Notes: a model not told the origin generated them from the letters alone. Counted from the stretch's first letter, positions 27,287 through 36,851 are shown. The stretch: DNA of 57,266 nucleotides from JAYQKL01 sp049889535 (GCA_049889535.1 JBMHDF010000009.1:1-57266), one strand, 5' to 3'. Program-made: numbers and translations.

Positions 27287-27289
27287 TTT

Positions 27290-28906
27290 TTAATCCAGAT
27301 CAAAGGCGGCGGCGATGAGCTGCTTGGTATAATGCGTTTGCGGGTTGTGAAAGACATCATCGCAGCTGCCTTGCTCTACAATTACCCCATCTTTCATAAC
27401 CAAAACACGATGCGATAGGGCTTTCACGATTTTTAAGTCATGGCTGATAAAAACATATGCCATATTGCGTCTTTTTTGTAATTTACGTAAAAGCTCGACA
27501 ATCTGGGCTTGTACAGAGCGGTCCAGCGCGCTGGTGGGCTCGTCAAGCACCAGCACATCAGGTTTTAAAATCACCGCACGCGCAATCGCAATGCGCTGGC
27601 GCTGGCCACCTGAAAATTCATGTGGGTATCGATTGGCCATGCTTGGTTTAAGCCCAACATCACTCAAAACTTCGCTTACAGCGACATCCCGTTCAGTTTT
27701 TGAGAGTTTAGGTGCATGTATTTCTAGTCCTTCTGCGATAATTTCACCAACACTCATGCGGGGCGATAGCGCGCCATAAGGGTCTTGAAAAACAATTTGC
27801 ATGTGCTGGCGATAGGGTTTCATTTGGCTGCTTGTGAAACCACTTAAATCAGTATCGTTAAAGACAATTTGCCCATTGGCTTTTTGTAATTTTAATAATG
27901 CCCGCCCCAATGTTGTTTTGCCTGAGCCACTTTCTCCAACAATGCCAACTGTTTCACCAGCTTTCAAACTCAGGCTCGCTTCATTGACGGCTTTGACATA
28001 ATCATGCGTGCGCTGAAAAAACCCTTTTTTAATTGGGAAATGCACTTTGATGTTTTGCGCTTCAAGCACTGTTTGAGCGGTGGTGTTTTCAAGTGGGGTC
28101 GCATGACCTGTCGGCTCGGCATTAATCAGGCTTTGTGTGTAAGCATGTTGCGGATTGGCAAACAGCGCAGCACAGCTATTTTGTTCAATAATTTCACCGT
28201 CTTTCATAACGCAAATTTTATCCGCCATATATTTCACCACCCCTAAATCATGAGTGATGAGCAGCAAAGCCATGCCTGTTTCGGCCTGTAGTTCCTTTAG
28301 CAGGTCAAGAATTTGTTTTTGAACAGTCACATCAAGCGCGGTGGTGGGTTCATCAGCAATCAATAATTTGGGTTGATTGGCCAGCGCCATCGCAATCATC
28401 ACGCGTTGGCGTTGCCCGCCTGATAGTTCATGCGGCAAGGCAGATAAGCGGTTTTCAGCATGCGGAATGCCAACGCGGGTAAGCAAGCGTATAATTTCAT
28501 CACGGCATTTGTCCCCGCTCAAACCACGATGTAATTCTAAAATTTCTCCGATTTGTTTTTCAATTGAATGAAGCGGGTTTAATGAGCTCATTGGCTCTTG
28601 AAAAATCATCGCAATATCATTGCCCCGAATGGCTCGTAATTGTGCGTCATCAGCATTGAGCAATTCTTGGCCGTTGAAAAATATTTCCCCCCTGTCATGG
28701 AAAGCGGTTGGATAGGGAAGCAGTTTTAAAATAGATAAGGCGGTGACGGATTTACCTGACCCGCTCTCCCCAACAAGGCCGACTGTCTCGCCAGCCGCAA
28801 TTGAAAAATTGGCATGATAAACCGCCGTTTGTGGCCCGTCATATGTGTTAAAGCCAACTGATAGGTTTTTGACCTCAAGGAGATTTTGTCCGGATATTGT
28901 GCTCAT
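27290..28906 (-). CDS. yejF: Peptide ABC importer, duplicated ATP-binding protein YejF
   Basis: A 538-residue protein with two fused ABC ATPase domains. The first has GESGSGKSVTALS (Walker A), LSGGQRQR (signature) and LLIADEPT (Walker B); the second has GESGSGKTTLGRA, FSGGQRQR and LVLDEPT. Each half carries the oligopeptide-type C-terminal extension. The fused arrangement is that of YejF, which powers uptake of microcin C-like and other peptides through YejB/YejE. The GTG/ATG region overlaps the upstream yejE by 4 bases, indicating translational coupling. Confidence 0.93.
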   Translation of the reverse strand: MSTISGQNLLEVKNLSVGFNTYDGPQTAVYHANFSIAAGETVGLVGESGSGKSVTALSILKLLPYPTAFHDRGEIFFNGQELLNADDAQLRAIRGNDIAMIFQEPMSSLNPLHSIEKQIGEILELHRGLSGDKCRDEIIRLLTRVGIPHAENRLSALPHELSGGQRQRVMIAMALANQPKLLIADEPTTALDVTVQKQILDLLKELQAETGMALLLITHDLGVVKYMADKICVMKDGEIIEQNSCAALFANPQHAYTQSLINAEPTGHATPLENTTAQTVLEAQNIKVHFPIKKGFFQRTHDYVKAVNEASLSLKAGETVGIVGESGSGKTTLGRALLKLQKANGQIVFNDTDLSGFTSSQMKPYRQHMQIVFQDPYGALSPRMSVGEIIAEGLEIHAPKLSKTERDVAVSEVLSDVGLKPSMANRYPHEFSGGQRQRIAIARAVILKPDVLVLDEPTSALDRSVQAQIVELLRKLQKRRNMAYVFISHDLKIVKALSHRVLVMKDGVIVEQGSCDDVFHNPQTHYTKQLIAAAFDLD

Positions 28907-29961
28907 GAACGCCCCTCACTTTTTCGAGGGTCAAAAGCATCGCGCACCCCCTCACCAATAAACACCAAAAGAGACAGCATGACAGCGATTGTGATAAAGC
29001 CAGAAAACCCAAGCCATGGGGCTTGTAAATTGGCTTTGCCTTGTGCCAGCAATTCGCCGAGAGACGGCGAACCAGGCGGCAAGCCAAAGCCTAAAAAGTC
29101 TAATGAGGTTAAAGTGGTGATGGAGGCATTGAGGATAAAGGGGAGAAATGTCAGTGTGGCAACCATTGCATTGGGCAATATATGGCGCCACATTAACACA
29201 ATATTGCTGACCCCAAGTGCGCGGGCCGCTTGCACATATTCAAAATTGCGGGCGCGTAAAAACTCTGCCCGCACAACGCCAACCAAGGCGACCCATGAAA
29301 ATAAAAGCAAAATGCCTAGTAATATCCAGAAGCTTGGTTCAATAATTGCCGCAATGATGATGAGAAGATAAAGCGAGGGTACGCTTGTCCAGATTTCTAT
29401 AAATCTTTGGGTAAGTAGGTCTGTCCAGCCGCCAAAAAAACCCTGCACGGCGCCAATCGCGATACCGATGAGAGAGGAAAAAATGGTCAGGGTCAGCCCG
29501 AATAAAACCGATATTCGAAAGCCATAAATAATGCGCGCCAAAACATCGCGGCCCTGATCATCTGTGCCAAGCCAATTTTCTGCACTGGGCGGGGCGGGGG
29601 CGGCGACGGCAAGATTAAGATTAATTGTGTTATGCCCATAGCGTATGAGCGGCCATAACATCCAGCCCTTTTCCTCAATTAGTTCAATCACATATGGATC
29701 GCGATAATCGGCCTCTGTTTCAAAATCTCCACCAAAAACCGTCTCCGGATAGGTTTGAAAAACTGGCGTATAATAAGAACCGTCATATTGTATAATAAGT
29801 GGCTTATCATTAGCGATAAGCTCGGCAAATAAGGATAGAATGAAAAGGCTCAGAAATATCCACAATGATAGGTAACCACGCTTATTGGCTTTGAAATTAT
29901 GCCAGCGTCTTTGGTTGATGGGCGAAAGGCTGGGTATGAGAGCATTGAGAAAACGAAACAT
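28903..29961 (-). CDS. yejE: Peptide ABC importer permease YejE
   Basis: A 352-residue inner-membrane permease. A long periplasmic segment after the first helix (PLIIQYDGSYYTPVFQTYPE) is typical of YejE. The segment AENWLGTDDQGRDVLARIIYG and the EAA-loop-like EFLRARNFEYVQAARALGVS mark the DppC/OppC permease family. It follows yejB after 3 bases and overlaps yejF. With YejB it forms the transmembrane channel. Confidence 0.93.
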   Translation of the reverse strand: MFRFLNALIPSLSPINQRRWHNFKANKRGYLSLWIFLSLFILSLFAELIANDKPLIIQYDGSYYTPVFQTYPETVFGGDFETEADYRDPYVIELIEEKGWMLWPLIRYGHNTINLNLAVAAPAPPSAENWLGTDDQGRDVLARIIYGFRISVLFGLTLTIFSSLIGIAIGAVQGFFGGWTDLLTQRFIEIWTSVPSLYLLIIIAAIIEPSFWILLGILLLFSWVALVGVVRAEFLRARNFEYVQAARALGVSNIVLMWRHILPNAMVATLTFLPFILNASITTLTSLDFLGFGLPPGSPSLGELLAQGKANLQAPWLGFSGFITIAVMLSLLVFIGEGVRDAFDPRKSEGRS

Positions 29962-29964
29962 CTA

Positions 29965-31059
29965 TCAATTCTCCCGACTGTCAAAATCAATACGTGGGTC
30001 AACCAACATATAGCTTATGTCCGAGATTAATGTGATAACCAGTCCCATAAGGCCAAAAATATAAAGCGAGGCAAACACAACCGGATAGTCGCGATTGATA
30101 ATGGACTCATAGGAAAGCAGCCCTAAGCCATCGAGAGAGAAAATTGTTTCAATCAAGAGAGAGCCTGTAAAAAACGCGCCGATAAAAGCGCCAGGAAAAC
30201 CTGCAACAACAATCAACATGGCATTACGAAATACGTGACCATAAAGCACGCGGCGCTCGGTCAGACCTTTGGCGCGCGCCGTAGTGACATATTGTTTGGA
30301 AATTTCATCTAAGAATGAATTTTTTGTTAAAAGTGTTGTGGTCGCAAATGAGCCAATGGTTAACGCCAGAACAGGCAAAAATATATGCCACAGATAATCA
30401 AGAATTTTGCCAGCGAGGGATAAATCCTGAAAATTTTCTGAAATCAAACCGCGCAGAGGGAAAATATCAAAATAGCTACCGCCAGCGAAGAGGACAATTA
30501 ACAGCACAGCAAATAAAAATCCAGGTATCGCATAGGCGACAATAATCAGCCCCGAACTCCAAACATCAAAAGCCATGCCATGCCGGCGTGCCTTGGCAAT
30601 ACCAAGTGGGATAGAAATTAGATAGGTGAAAAGCGTTGTCCAAAGCCCGAGCGAAATAGATACTGGCAGTTTTTCGCCAATAAGCTGCAGCACTGGCACA
30701 TCGCGATAATAGCTGTTGCCAAAGTCAAAACGGGCATAATCCCCCATCATTTTGATAAACCGCTCATGTGCGGGCTTATCAAAACCAAATTGCTTTTCTA
30801 ATTCGGCGATAAATTCTGGGTCTAACCCTTGTGCGCCGCGATATTTACTCGCACCACCTTCAAAGCTTTGGCTGCCTTGCATGTCTTTGCCACCGCCTGC
30901 AAAACGCGAGGTGGCGCTGGCATCATGGCCTTGTAATTGCGCGACAATGCGCTCAATCGGCCCGCCTGGCGCAAATTGAATAATGACAAAACTGAGCAAC
31001 ATGATGCCGATTATTGTTGGCACCATCAGCATAAGTCGACGTAAAATATAGGCTGCCAT
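29965..31059 (-). CDS. yejB: Peptide ABC importer permease YejB
   Basis: A 364-residue permease beginning MAAYILRRLMLMVPTIIGIM, the DppB/OppB-type first helix. An inserted polar stretch (GGGKDMQGSQSFEGGASKY) is the YejB subfamily insertion. The EAA-type loop KQYVTTARAKGLTERRVLYGH and the final helices (SLYIFGLMGLVITLISDISY) follow. It is encoded just upstream of yejE; a 165-base gap separates it from the small protein gene upstream. Confidence 0.93.
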   Translation of the reverse strand: MAAYILRRLMLMVPTIIGIMLLSFVIIQFAPGGPIERIVAQLQGHDASATSRFAGGGKDMQGSQSFEGGASKYRGAQGLDPEFIAELEKQFGFDKPAHERFIKMMGDYARFDFGNSYYRDVPVLQLIGEKLPVSISLGLWTTLFTYLISIPLGIAKARRHGMAFDVWSSGLIIVAYAIPGFLFAVLLIVLFAGGSYFDIFPLRGLISENFQDLSLAGKILDYLWHIFLPVLALTIGSFATTTLLTKNSFLDEISKQYVTTARAKGLTERRVLYGHVFRNAMLIVVAGFPGAFIGAFFTGSLLIETIFSLDGLGLLSYESIINRDYPVVFASLYIFGLMGLVITLISDISYMLVDPRIDFDSREN

Positions 31060-31224
31060 CTGGTCCGATACTCTCCATATCCAGTGCCTTGATTTGCCTG
31101 TTCATGCGAACAAACAATGCCGAATAACACCAGCAGGCTTAAGAAGCTGATTTAGCAAAGCCTAATATGGGTTGCAAGTCGAGAGCAAGCCGCAATTTAT
31201 AAAAATAAAGGGAAATGAGGCGTT

Positions 31225-31392
31225 TTATTCTTCTGGTGACATATCCCCGCCATTTTCCATATCCCCATCAGAAGACATTTCTTCTGTGGCAAGCGGATTA
31301 GGGAAACCAATTTCTTTAGCTGTTTCAGTTTGGCTGAACACCAAAAGAGCCAGAATAAGTAAAACAATAATAATGATGACATTGCGTGTCAT
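31225..31392 (-). CDS. Small single-pass membrane protein with acidic tail, inside yej operon
   Basis: A 55-residue protein beginning MTRNVIIIIVLLILALLVF, one hydrophobic helix, followed by SQTETAKEIGFPNPLATEE and an acidic methionine-containing tail ending GDMSPEE. AAGGAG 6 bases before ATG 31392 supports translation and the choice of start; the longer open frame from 31434 lacks a ribosome site. It lies between yejA and yejB on the same strand, so it is probably co-transcribed with the transporter. I recognise no family. A lipoprotein is excluded because there is no cysteine. Confidence 0.65.
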   Translation of the reverse strand: MTRNVIIIIVLLILALLVFSQTETAKEIGFPNPLATEEMSSDGDMENGGDMSPEE

Positions 31393-31471
31393 AGGAATCT
31401 CCTTGTTGTTTTTATTGTTCATTCCATCAAACAACTTCAGCCTAGTCTAAGAAAAGCCGTTTGTATAGCCC

Positions 31472-33283
31472 TTAGCGGGTTTGTTCTGAATTTTCCTGTT
31501 CAGACCACCAAATATCGGGGAAACCATGCGCATAGGGCGGAAGTGGCTTGGGATGGGCAAGAGGGCGCCAATAAGCCAGTCGGTGATTGGCGATATGCCA
31601 ATGTGGGACGACATAAAAATTCCATAAAAGCACGCGGTCAAGTGCGCGCGTGGCGGTAATTTGCGCCTCCCGATCTTTGGCAAAAATAATCTCTTCAATC
31701 AAGGCATCAATGGCGGGGTTTTGAATACCGATATAATTACGCCCGCCTTGCCTTGTGGCGCTGTCAGACCCCCAATAATTTCGCTGCTCATTGCCAGGCG
31801 AGAGAGATTGTCCGAATGAGCTGACGATAATATCAAAATCATAATCCAAGAGGCGGTTTTGATATTGGGTCACATCAATCAGGCGAATAGAGGCTTCAAT
31901 GCCAAGCTTACGCAGATTTTGGATATATGGCGCGACAATGCGCTCAAAAGCAGCCTGCACCAGCAAAAATTCAACTTTGAAAACCTGCCCGTCGCGCATC
32001 AGCTTGCCATTTTGAACTTGCCAGCCAGCCTCAGCGAGCCGCTTTTTGGCATGACGCAGATTTTGTCGCATATCGCTGGTCTTAAGATTAACTGGATTTT
32101 GATAGGGGGTGGTAAAAACCTGTGCTGGAATTTGCTCTTTTAACGGGTTCAGAAGCGCTAATTCAGCCGCAGACGGCAGACCTTGTGCGGCTAATTCAGT
32201 ATTATCAAAATAGCTATCCGTGCGTTTATATTGCCCATAAAACAAAGTTTTATTGGCCCATTCAAAATCAAAAGCATAGGTCAGAGCTTCACGAACCCGA
32301 ATGTCTTGAAACAGCTCGCGTCGTTGGTTCAGCACAAATCCCTGCATGCCTTGTGTGTTGCCGTTAAGAGGTGTGATTTGTATCATCTCCCCATTTTTCA
32401 CCGCCGGAATATCATAGCCCGTCGCCCAGCGCTTTGAGTTATTTTCGAGCTGAAAGTCTAAATTACCTGCTTTGAAAGCTTCAAAGGCGACGGTTAAATC
32501 GCCAAAATAATCAAACCGAATCTGGTCAAAATTATAATGGCCTTTATTGACATTTAAATCGCGCGCCCAGTAATCGGGCACTCGGGCAAATGTGACTTGT
32601 CGTCCGGCCTCAAATTTTTCAATTTTATAGGGACCAGAACCAAGCGGTGGCTCAAGCGTGGTTTTGCTCATATCGCGCCCATTACTGGTCCAATAATGTT
32701 TTGGCAGAACAGGCAATTGCCCCACAATTTGAGGCAATTCGCGATTGCCAGTTACCCGAAAATGAAAGGTAACCTCATCAGGGGTTTGGCTTGTGACCTT
32801 TTCAACATCGCCATAATAAGCCGCATAAAACGGGTGATTTGCCATGAGCGTTTGGAATGTCCAAACCACATCATCCGCATCGATTGGGTGGCCATCATGG
32901 AAACGCGCTTTTGGGTTAAGACGAAATTGCACATGTGAAAAATCATCTGCATAGCTGATGGATTGCGCCACCAGACCATATTGGCTATTGGGTTCATCAA
33001 GGCTGGATTTTGTCAGCGTATCATAAATCAAGTTGAGCTGGTCAGCGACAGAGCCTTTTATAATATATGGGTTAAAGCTGTCATAGCGGCCAAAAGCGGC
33101 GAGCTTAACCGTGCCTCCTTTTGGTGCATCGGGGCGAACATAATCAAAATGCGTAAAACTGGCTGGATATTTTGGTTGACCAAAAAGCGATAGGGCGTGT
33201 TTTTGTGTTGGCGCGTCAGCTTGTGCCAAACCAGATGTGAAAACCAGAAAAAGTGAAATAAAAAAAATCTTAAAATGATACAT
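31472..33283 (-). CDS. yejA: Periplasmic peptide-binding protein YejA (SBP family 5)
   Basis: A 603-residue solute-binding protein. The signal peptide is MYHFKIFFISLFLVFTSGLAQA; the mature part has ALSLFGQPKYPASFTHFDYVRPDAPKGG, NPKARFHDGHPIDADDVVWTF, and PPLGSGPYKIEKFEAG, hallmarks of the YejA/family 5 peptide-binding proteins. The start ATG 33283 is chosen because the signal peptide begins there; an upstream ATG at 33385 would run 34 residues of unrelated sequence. The 3' neighbours yejB, yejE and yejF complete the importer. Family members import oligopeptides, including antibiotic peptides in enterobacteria. Confidence 0.92.
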   Translation of the reverse strand: MYHFKIFFISLFLVFTSGLAQADAPTQKHALSLFGQPKYPASFTHFDYVRPDAPKGGTVKLAAFGRYDSFNPYIIKGSVADQLNLIYDTLTKSSLDEPNSQYGLVAQSISYADDFSHVQFRLNPKARFHDGHPIDADDVVWTFQTLMANHPFYAAYYGDVEKVTSQTPDEVTFHFRVTGNRELPQIVGQLPVLPKHYWTSNGRDMSKTTLEPPLGSGPYKIEKFEAGRQVTFARVPDYWARDLNVNKGHYNFDQIRFDYFGDLTVAFEAFKAGNLDFQLENNSKRWATGYDIPAVKNGEMIQITPLNGNTQGMQGFVLNQRRELFQDIRVREALTYAFDFEWANKTLFYGQYKRTDSYFDNTELAAQGLPSAAELALLNPLKEQIPAQVFTTPYQNPVNLKTSDMRQNLRHAKKRLAEAGWQVQNGKLMRDGQVFKVEFLLVQAAFERIVAPYIQNLRKLGIEASIRLIDVTQYQNRLLDYDFDIIVSSFGQSLSPGNEQRNYWGSDSATRQGGRNYIGIQNPAIDALIEEIIFAKDREAQITATRALDRVLLWNFYVVPHWHIANHRLAYWRPLAHPKPLPPYAHGFPDIWWSEQENSEQTR

Positions 33284-33298
33284 GAGCTTAATGAAGCA

Positions 33299-33338
33299 AA
33301 GCCCGCCGCATAATTCAATAGAACAATGAAGCGGGCTT
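33299..33338 (-). promoter_or_regulatory. Inverted repeat between the cytochrome c gene and yejA
   Basis: AAGCCCGC (33299-33306) and GCGGGCTT (33331-33338) are perfect 8-base arms around a 24-base spacer. It lies after the cytochrome gene stop and ends about 16 bases before the yejA ATG in the direction of transcription. No clear U-run follows on the minus strand, so it is a weak terminator, an RNA stabiliser or a translation-control hairpin; the choice cannot be made from sequence. Confidence 0.4.
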
Positions 33339-33377
33339 AAAAGATTTAATATGGCTGATGCGTTACGCCAATAGTGT

Positions 33378-33920
33378 TTATTCACTCAATGGTGCGGGCG
33401 TGTCGGCATTTTCTCGCAAATAAGCAATGATGTTGGCGCGGTCACTTGGCTTTCTCAAACCTGCAAATGCCATTTTTGTGCCTTTGGCATATTTTTTAGG
33501 GTTTTCGAGAAAGCCGTTTAATGCCTCATAATTCCAAACGCCATCAATTTGATTAAGTGTGTCTGAATAGGTAAAGCCCGCCACTGCGCCAATATCGCTA
33601 TTCACAATACCATATAGGGCGGGCCCAACTTTATTGGCACCACCTTTTTCAAAAGCATGGCAGCTCACACATTTTTTTGCGACTTTTAAGCCCTTTTCAG
33701 CAGAGGCTGTTTGAAGCAATGTGCGGATATCCACCTCAGCCACACCCTCAATCGCGGCATCGGTTGGCGCGCCTGCCAATTCAACACCCTCAACAACATA
33801 TGCTTGCGGGTTAGCGGGTTCGACATGGAAAAGCACATCACCCAAATTTTGAATTCCGATATATACCAGCAATGTGAACAACACCGCGCCAGCAATTTTA
33901 TTTAGTTCAAATCCATCCAT
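33378..33920 (-). CDS. Membrane-anchored c-type cytochrome (CycM/c552-like)
   Basis: A 180-residue monohaem cytochrome c. An N-terminal hydrophobic anchor (KIAGAVLFTLLVYIGI, residues 8-23) precedes a linker and the haem domain with KKCVSCHAF (Cys84, Cys87, His88) and the likely axial Met150 in KGTKMAFAG. It resembles alphaproteobacterial CycM, which carries electrons from the bc1 complex to terminal oxidases at the periplasmic face. The gene precedes yejA, but the hairpin between them suggests separate control. No oxidase genes are adjacent. Confidence 0.88.
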   Translation of the reverse strand: MDGFELNKIAGAVLFTLLVYIGIQNLGDVLFHVEPANPQAYVVEGVELAGAPTDAAIEGVAEVDIRTLLQTASAEKGLKVAKKCVSCHAFEKGGANKVGPALYGIVNSDIGAVAGFTYSDTLNQIDGVWNYEALNGFLENPKKYAKGTKMAFAGLRKPSDRANIIAYLRENADTPAPLSE

Positions 33921-34141
33921 TATCAGTCTGCCCTATTGTTCCGACACTCATTTTGGCAATTTAATACCTTATTTAATTACCTGCAATCTACCCTTTTTCA
34001 GCGTTCAAAAACTTGCGGCGAAGCGTCGCATAAGGCACTTATAAGCAAATTTTTGTGCATTTGTTAGTTTTTTGTTTCATTCAAACTCTGCGGGTGTCAA
34101 AAACAAACAAATAGCCTATGATAGTGCCAAAGGAGTAAGTT
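33921..34141. other. Divergent intergenic region cytochrome c / kdsB
   Basis: A 221-base gap between two divergent genes. AAAGGAG just before kdsB is the only clear element; the rest is AT-rich and must contain promoters for both directions, but no hexamer pair stands out. No small open frame with a ribosome site was seen. Confidence 0.5.
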
Positions 34142-34900
34142 GTGGCAGAACCAATCATTATCATACCCGCACGTCTGGCTTCCATGCGCCTACCAGATAA
34201 GCCTTTATTGGATATTGGCGGCGCGCCAATGATTGTGCGTGTCTGGGAGCGTGCCTGCGCGGCCAATTGTGGTCGGGTTGTGGTCGCGGCAGGGGATAAG
34301 CAAATATATGATGTGGTGGTTGCAGCCGGCGGCGAAGCGGTCATGACGGATGCTGATTTGCCCTCTGGTTCTGACCGCATTTATCAGGCTTTGCAAAGGG
34401 TGGATGCAGATGGCCAGCATGATACCATCATCAATCTGCAAGGTGATTTGCCGAATTTAATGCCCAGTATGATTACAGATGTTGAGCAGGCATTGATGGC
34501 AGGTGGTGATATGGCGTCTTTGGTCGCAGAAATAACCGACCCGTCAGAATATGAAGACCCGAATTGTGTGAAAGCTGTCATTAGTTGGCAAGACACAACA
34601 GCCCGTCTTGGTCGCGCCTTATATTTCACGCGCGCCACAGCGCCTTATGGTGAGGGGCCTTTATATCATCATATCGGGATTTATGCCTATCAACGCCAAA
34701 GCCTAGCGCGTTTTGTGAGCTTGCCACCGTCTGAACTTGAAAAACGCGAGCGACTTGAACAATTGCGTGCTTTAGAAGCGGGTATGGTGATACAAATGGC
34801 GCGGGTGGATGCAGTCCCATTAGGGGTAGATACGCCTGCAGATCTTGAAAAGGCGCGCGCCTATTTTAACGCAGAAACGGTGGAAAGGGAGCTATCATGA
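34142..34900 (+). CDS. kdsB: 3-deoxy-manno-octulosonate cytidylyltransferase
   Basis: A 252-residue enzyme that activates Kdo as CMP-Kdo for lipopolysaccharide inner-core synthesis. Motifs visible: PARLASMRLPDKPLLDIGG (nucleotide-binding), VVAAGDKQIYDVVVAAGGEAVMT, LPSGSDRIYQAL, INLQGDLPNLMP and YAYQRQSLARFV. GTG 34142 is preceded by AAAGGAG. It overlaps the next gene, pheA, by 4 bases (ATGA), so the two are translationally coupled. Confidence 0.97.
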   Translation: MAEPIIIIPARLASMRLPDKPLLDIGGAPMIVRVWERACAANCGRVVVAAGDKQIYDVVVAAGGEAVMTDADLPSGSDRIYQALQRVDADGQHDTIINLQGDLPNLMPSMITDVEQALMAGGDMASLVAEITDPSEYEDPNCVKAVISWQDTTARLGRALYFTRATAPYGEGPLYHHIGIYAYQRQSLARFVSLPPSELEKRERLEQLRALEAGMVIQMARVDAVPLGVDTPADLEKARAYFNAETVERELS

Positions 34901-35763
34901 ACCAAGAAGATACAAAAAATAATGACCCGCAAAACACCATTGCTTTTCAAGGTGAGCTTGGGGCGAATTCACATATTGCCTGCAACACGGTTTATCCGGA
35001 AATGGCAGTTTTACCCTGCACGACTTTTGAGGGCGCGTTTCGGGCTGTACAATCTGGGCGTGCGGCATTGGCCATGATGCCAGTTGAAAATACTGTGGCT
35101 GGCCGTGTTGCAGATATTCACCGTCTCTTGCCTGGTTCTGGTTTGTTTGTGATTGGCGAGCATTTTATGCGCGTAAGTCACGCTTTACTGGGTGTGCCAT
35201 CGGCTAAAATTGACGATATTAAGTTTATTCACAGCCATGAAATGGCGCTGGGCCAATGTCGTCATGAGATTAATGCATTGGGTGCTGAGCCTGTGATTGC
35301 GGCGGATACGGCTGGGTCTGCGCGTGAAATTGCTGAAAAAGGCGACCCCAATCATGCCGCGATTGCTACTGAATTAGCCGCCGATATTTATGGCTTGCAG
35401 GTGATGAAAAGCGGCATTGAAGATGCTGGCCACAACACCACGCGGTTTTTGGTAATGTCGCAAACGCCAGACGATGCAGACCCTGATGAAGAAAATGTGG
35501 TGACAAGTTTCATTTTCCGTGTGCGCAATGTACCTGCCGCGCTTTATAAGGCTTTAGGTGGGTTTGCAAGCAATGGGATTAATATGACCAAGCTTGAGAG
35601 CTATCAGATTGAAGGCAGTTTTCAGGCCACCATGTTTTATGCCGATATTGAAGGACACCCCGAAACCGAGTCGGTGCGCTTGGCGATGGAGGAGCTGAAT
35701 TTTTTCTGCTCTGAAGTCACTGTGCTTGGGGTTTATAAAGCCGCAGATTTTCGACGCGGCTAG
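34897..35763 (+). CDS. pheA: Prephenate dehydratase
   Basis: A 288-residue enzyme that converts prephenate to phenylpyruvate for phenylalanine synthesis. The catalytic domain has FQGELGANSHIAC, PVENTVAGRVADIHRLL and the essential HNTTRFLVM (TRF) motif. The C-terminal ACT domain (FIFRVRNVPAALYKALGGFASNGINMTKLESY) provides phenylalanine feedback; ESYQ replaces the usual ESRP, as commonly seen in Alphaproteobacteria. A chorismate mutase domain is absent, so it is the monofunctional form. Coupled to kdsB. Confidence 0.95.
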   Translation: MNQEDTKNNDPQNTIAFQGELGANSHIACNTVYPEMAVLPCTTFEGAFRAVQSGRAALAMMPVENTVAGRVADIHRLLPGSGLFVIGEHFMRVSHALLGVPSAKIDDIKFIHSHEMALGQCRHEINALGAEPVIAADTAGSAREIAEKGDPNHAAIATELAADIYGLQVMKSGIEDAGHNTTRFLVMSQTPDDADPDEENVVTSFIFRVRNVPAALYKALGGFASNGINMTKLESYQIEGSFQATMFYADIEGHPETESVRLAMEELNFFCSEVTVLGVYKAADFRRG

Positions 35764-35771
35764 CGGCAACT

Positions 35772-36755
35772 TTAAACCGAAACTTTATCTTCTATAAAAG
35801 CTTTAATCAGCTGATGCGCAATCGCCATAGCAGGCGGCACCATAAATTGTCCTTGTTCGCCAGTGCTTTGCTGGTCAATCGCATCTTGGAGTTCGGCTTT
35901 GGTGAACCAGCGTGCTTCGGACAGCTCTTTTTCATCAACTAAAAACTCTGCATTTGTCACGCGGGCATGACAGCCAATCATCAGCGAGGCCGGAAAAGGC
36001 CAAGGCTGGGTTGCGTGATAATGAACCGCGTTCACAGTTAAGCCTGCTTCCTCCATTGTTTCGCGGGCAACAGCCTCTTCAATGGTTTCGCCGGGTTCCA
36101 TAAAGCCAGCCAGCGCTGAAAATAAATTATCGGGCCAGCCCGCTTGGCGCCCAAGCAGGCATTTATTGTCAAAAATCGGCACCATAATGACCACCGGATC
36201 CGTTCGTGGAAAATGCTCTGCTGAACAGTCGGGGCATTGGCGTTTATAACCTGCCTCCCGCATATCGGTGGGGGCGCCACATCGGGCGCAATGCGGGTGC
36301 GTATTGTGCCATTCAGCAAGGCCTTTGGCTTGGGCTAAAATGGCAAGTTCACCAGCGGGTAAATCAGCCACCATAGCGAGGGCGCGTAAATTCTCAAAAG
36401 CCCCACCTGCCTGCATCAGTGCGTTTATGCCAGCATGCGTGTCGGGCTGGTCAAGGGTGCTGATATCCAAACAAAAACGCGGTGCCTGATTGCGGTTTAG
36501 CCCCAAAAAAATGAGTTCATGCGGCGTATGCGGAGATAATAAATCAGCCAAGGCTGCTTGGGGTAACCAGGCAATATCACGTCCTGCACCAGCTTTGGCT
36601 TCGGGTAAAATAAACGGCTCGCCACGCCATATCAGCATAATTAATGTTTCTGGAGCTTTTAATTGCTCAGCAATCCATTCTGGGCTAGTGCGCAAATGGC
36701 CAGCCCGATCAAGCGGGTTATTGGCAAAAATAGTGGGGCGGGGCTCAAGGCTCAT
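35772..36755 (-). CDS. nudC: NAD(H) pyrophosphatase / decapping Nudix hydrolase
   Basis: A 327-residue Nudix enzyme that splits NADH and removes NAD caps from RNA. The zinc ribbon is CARCGAPTDMREAGYKRQCPDC; the Nudix box is GETIEEAVARETMEEAGL; and the NudC-specific motif appears as TQPWPFPASLM, with Thr in place of the usual Ser. Start ATG 36755 has GGAG 6 bases upstream; the in-frame ATG at 36779 has none. It converges with pheA. Confidence 0.93.
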   Translation of the reverse strand: MSLEPRPTIFANNPLDRAGHLRTSPEWIAEQLKAPETLIMLIWRGEPFILPEAKAGAGRDIAWLPQAALADLLSPHTPHELIFLGLNRNQAPRFCLDISTLDQPDTHAGINALMQAGGAFENLRALAMVADLPAGELAILAQAKGLAEWHNTHPHCARCGAPTDMREAGYKRQCPDCSAEHFPRTDPVVIMVPIFDNKCLLGRQAGWPDNLFSALAGFMEPGETIEEAVARETMEEAGLTVNAVHYHATQPWPFPASLMIGCHARVTNAEFLVDEKELSEARWFTKAELQDAIDQQSTGEQGQFMVPPAMAIAHQLIKAFIEDKVSV

Positions 36756-36851
36756 AACGACTCCAAACAATAAAAACATATATTATCCACATATCGCGAA
36801 TTTTGCTTTAGGAAAATAATAATTTAGGGATGCCGAAAGCTAAAAACTTGC

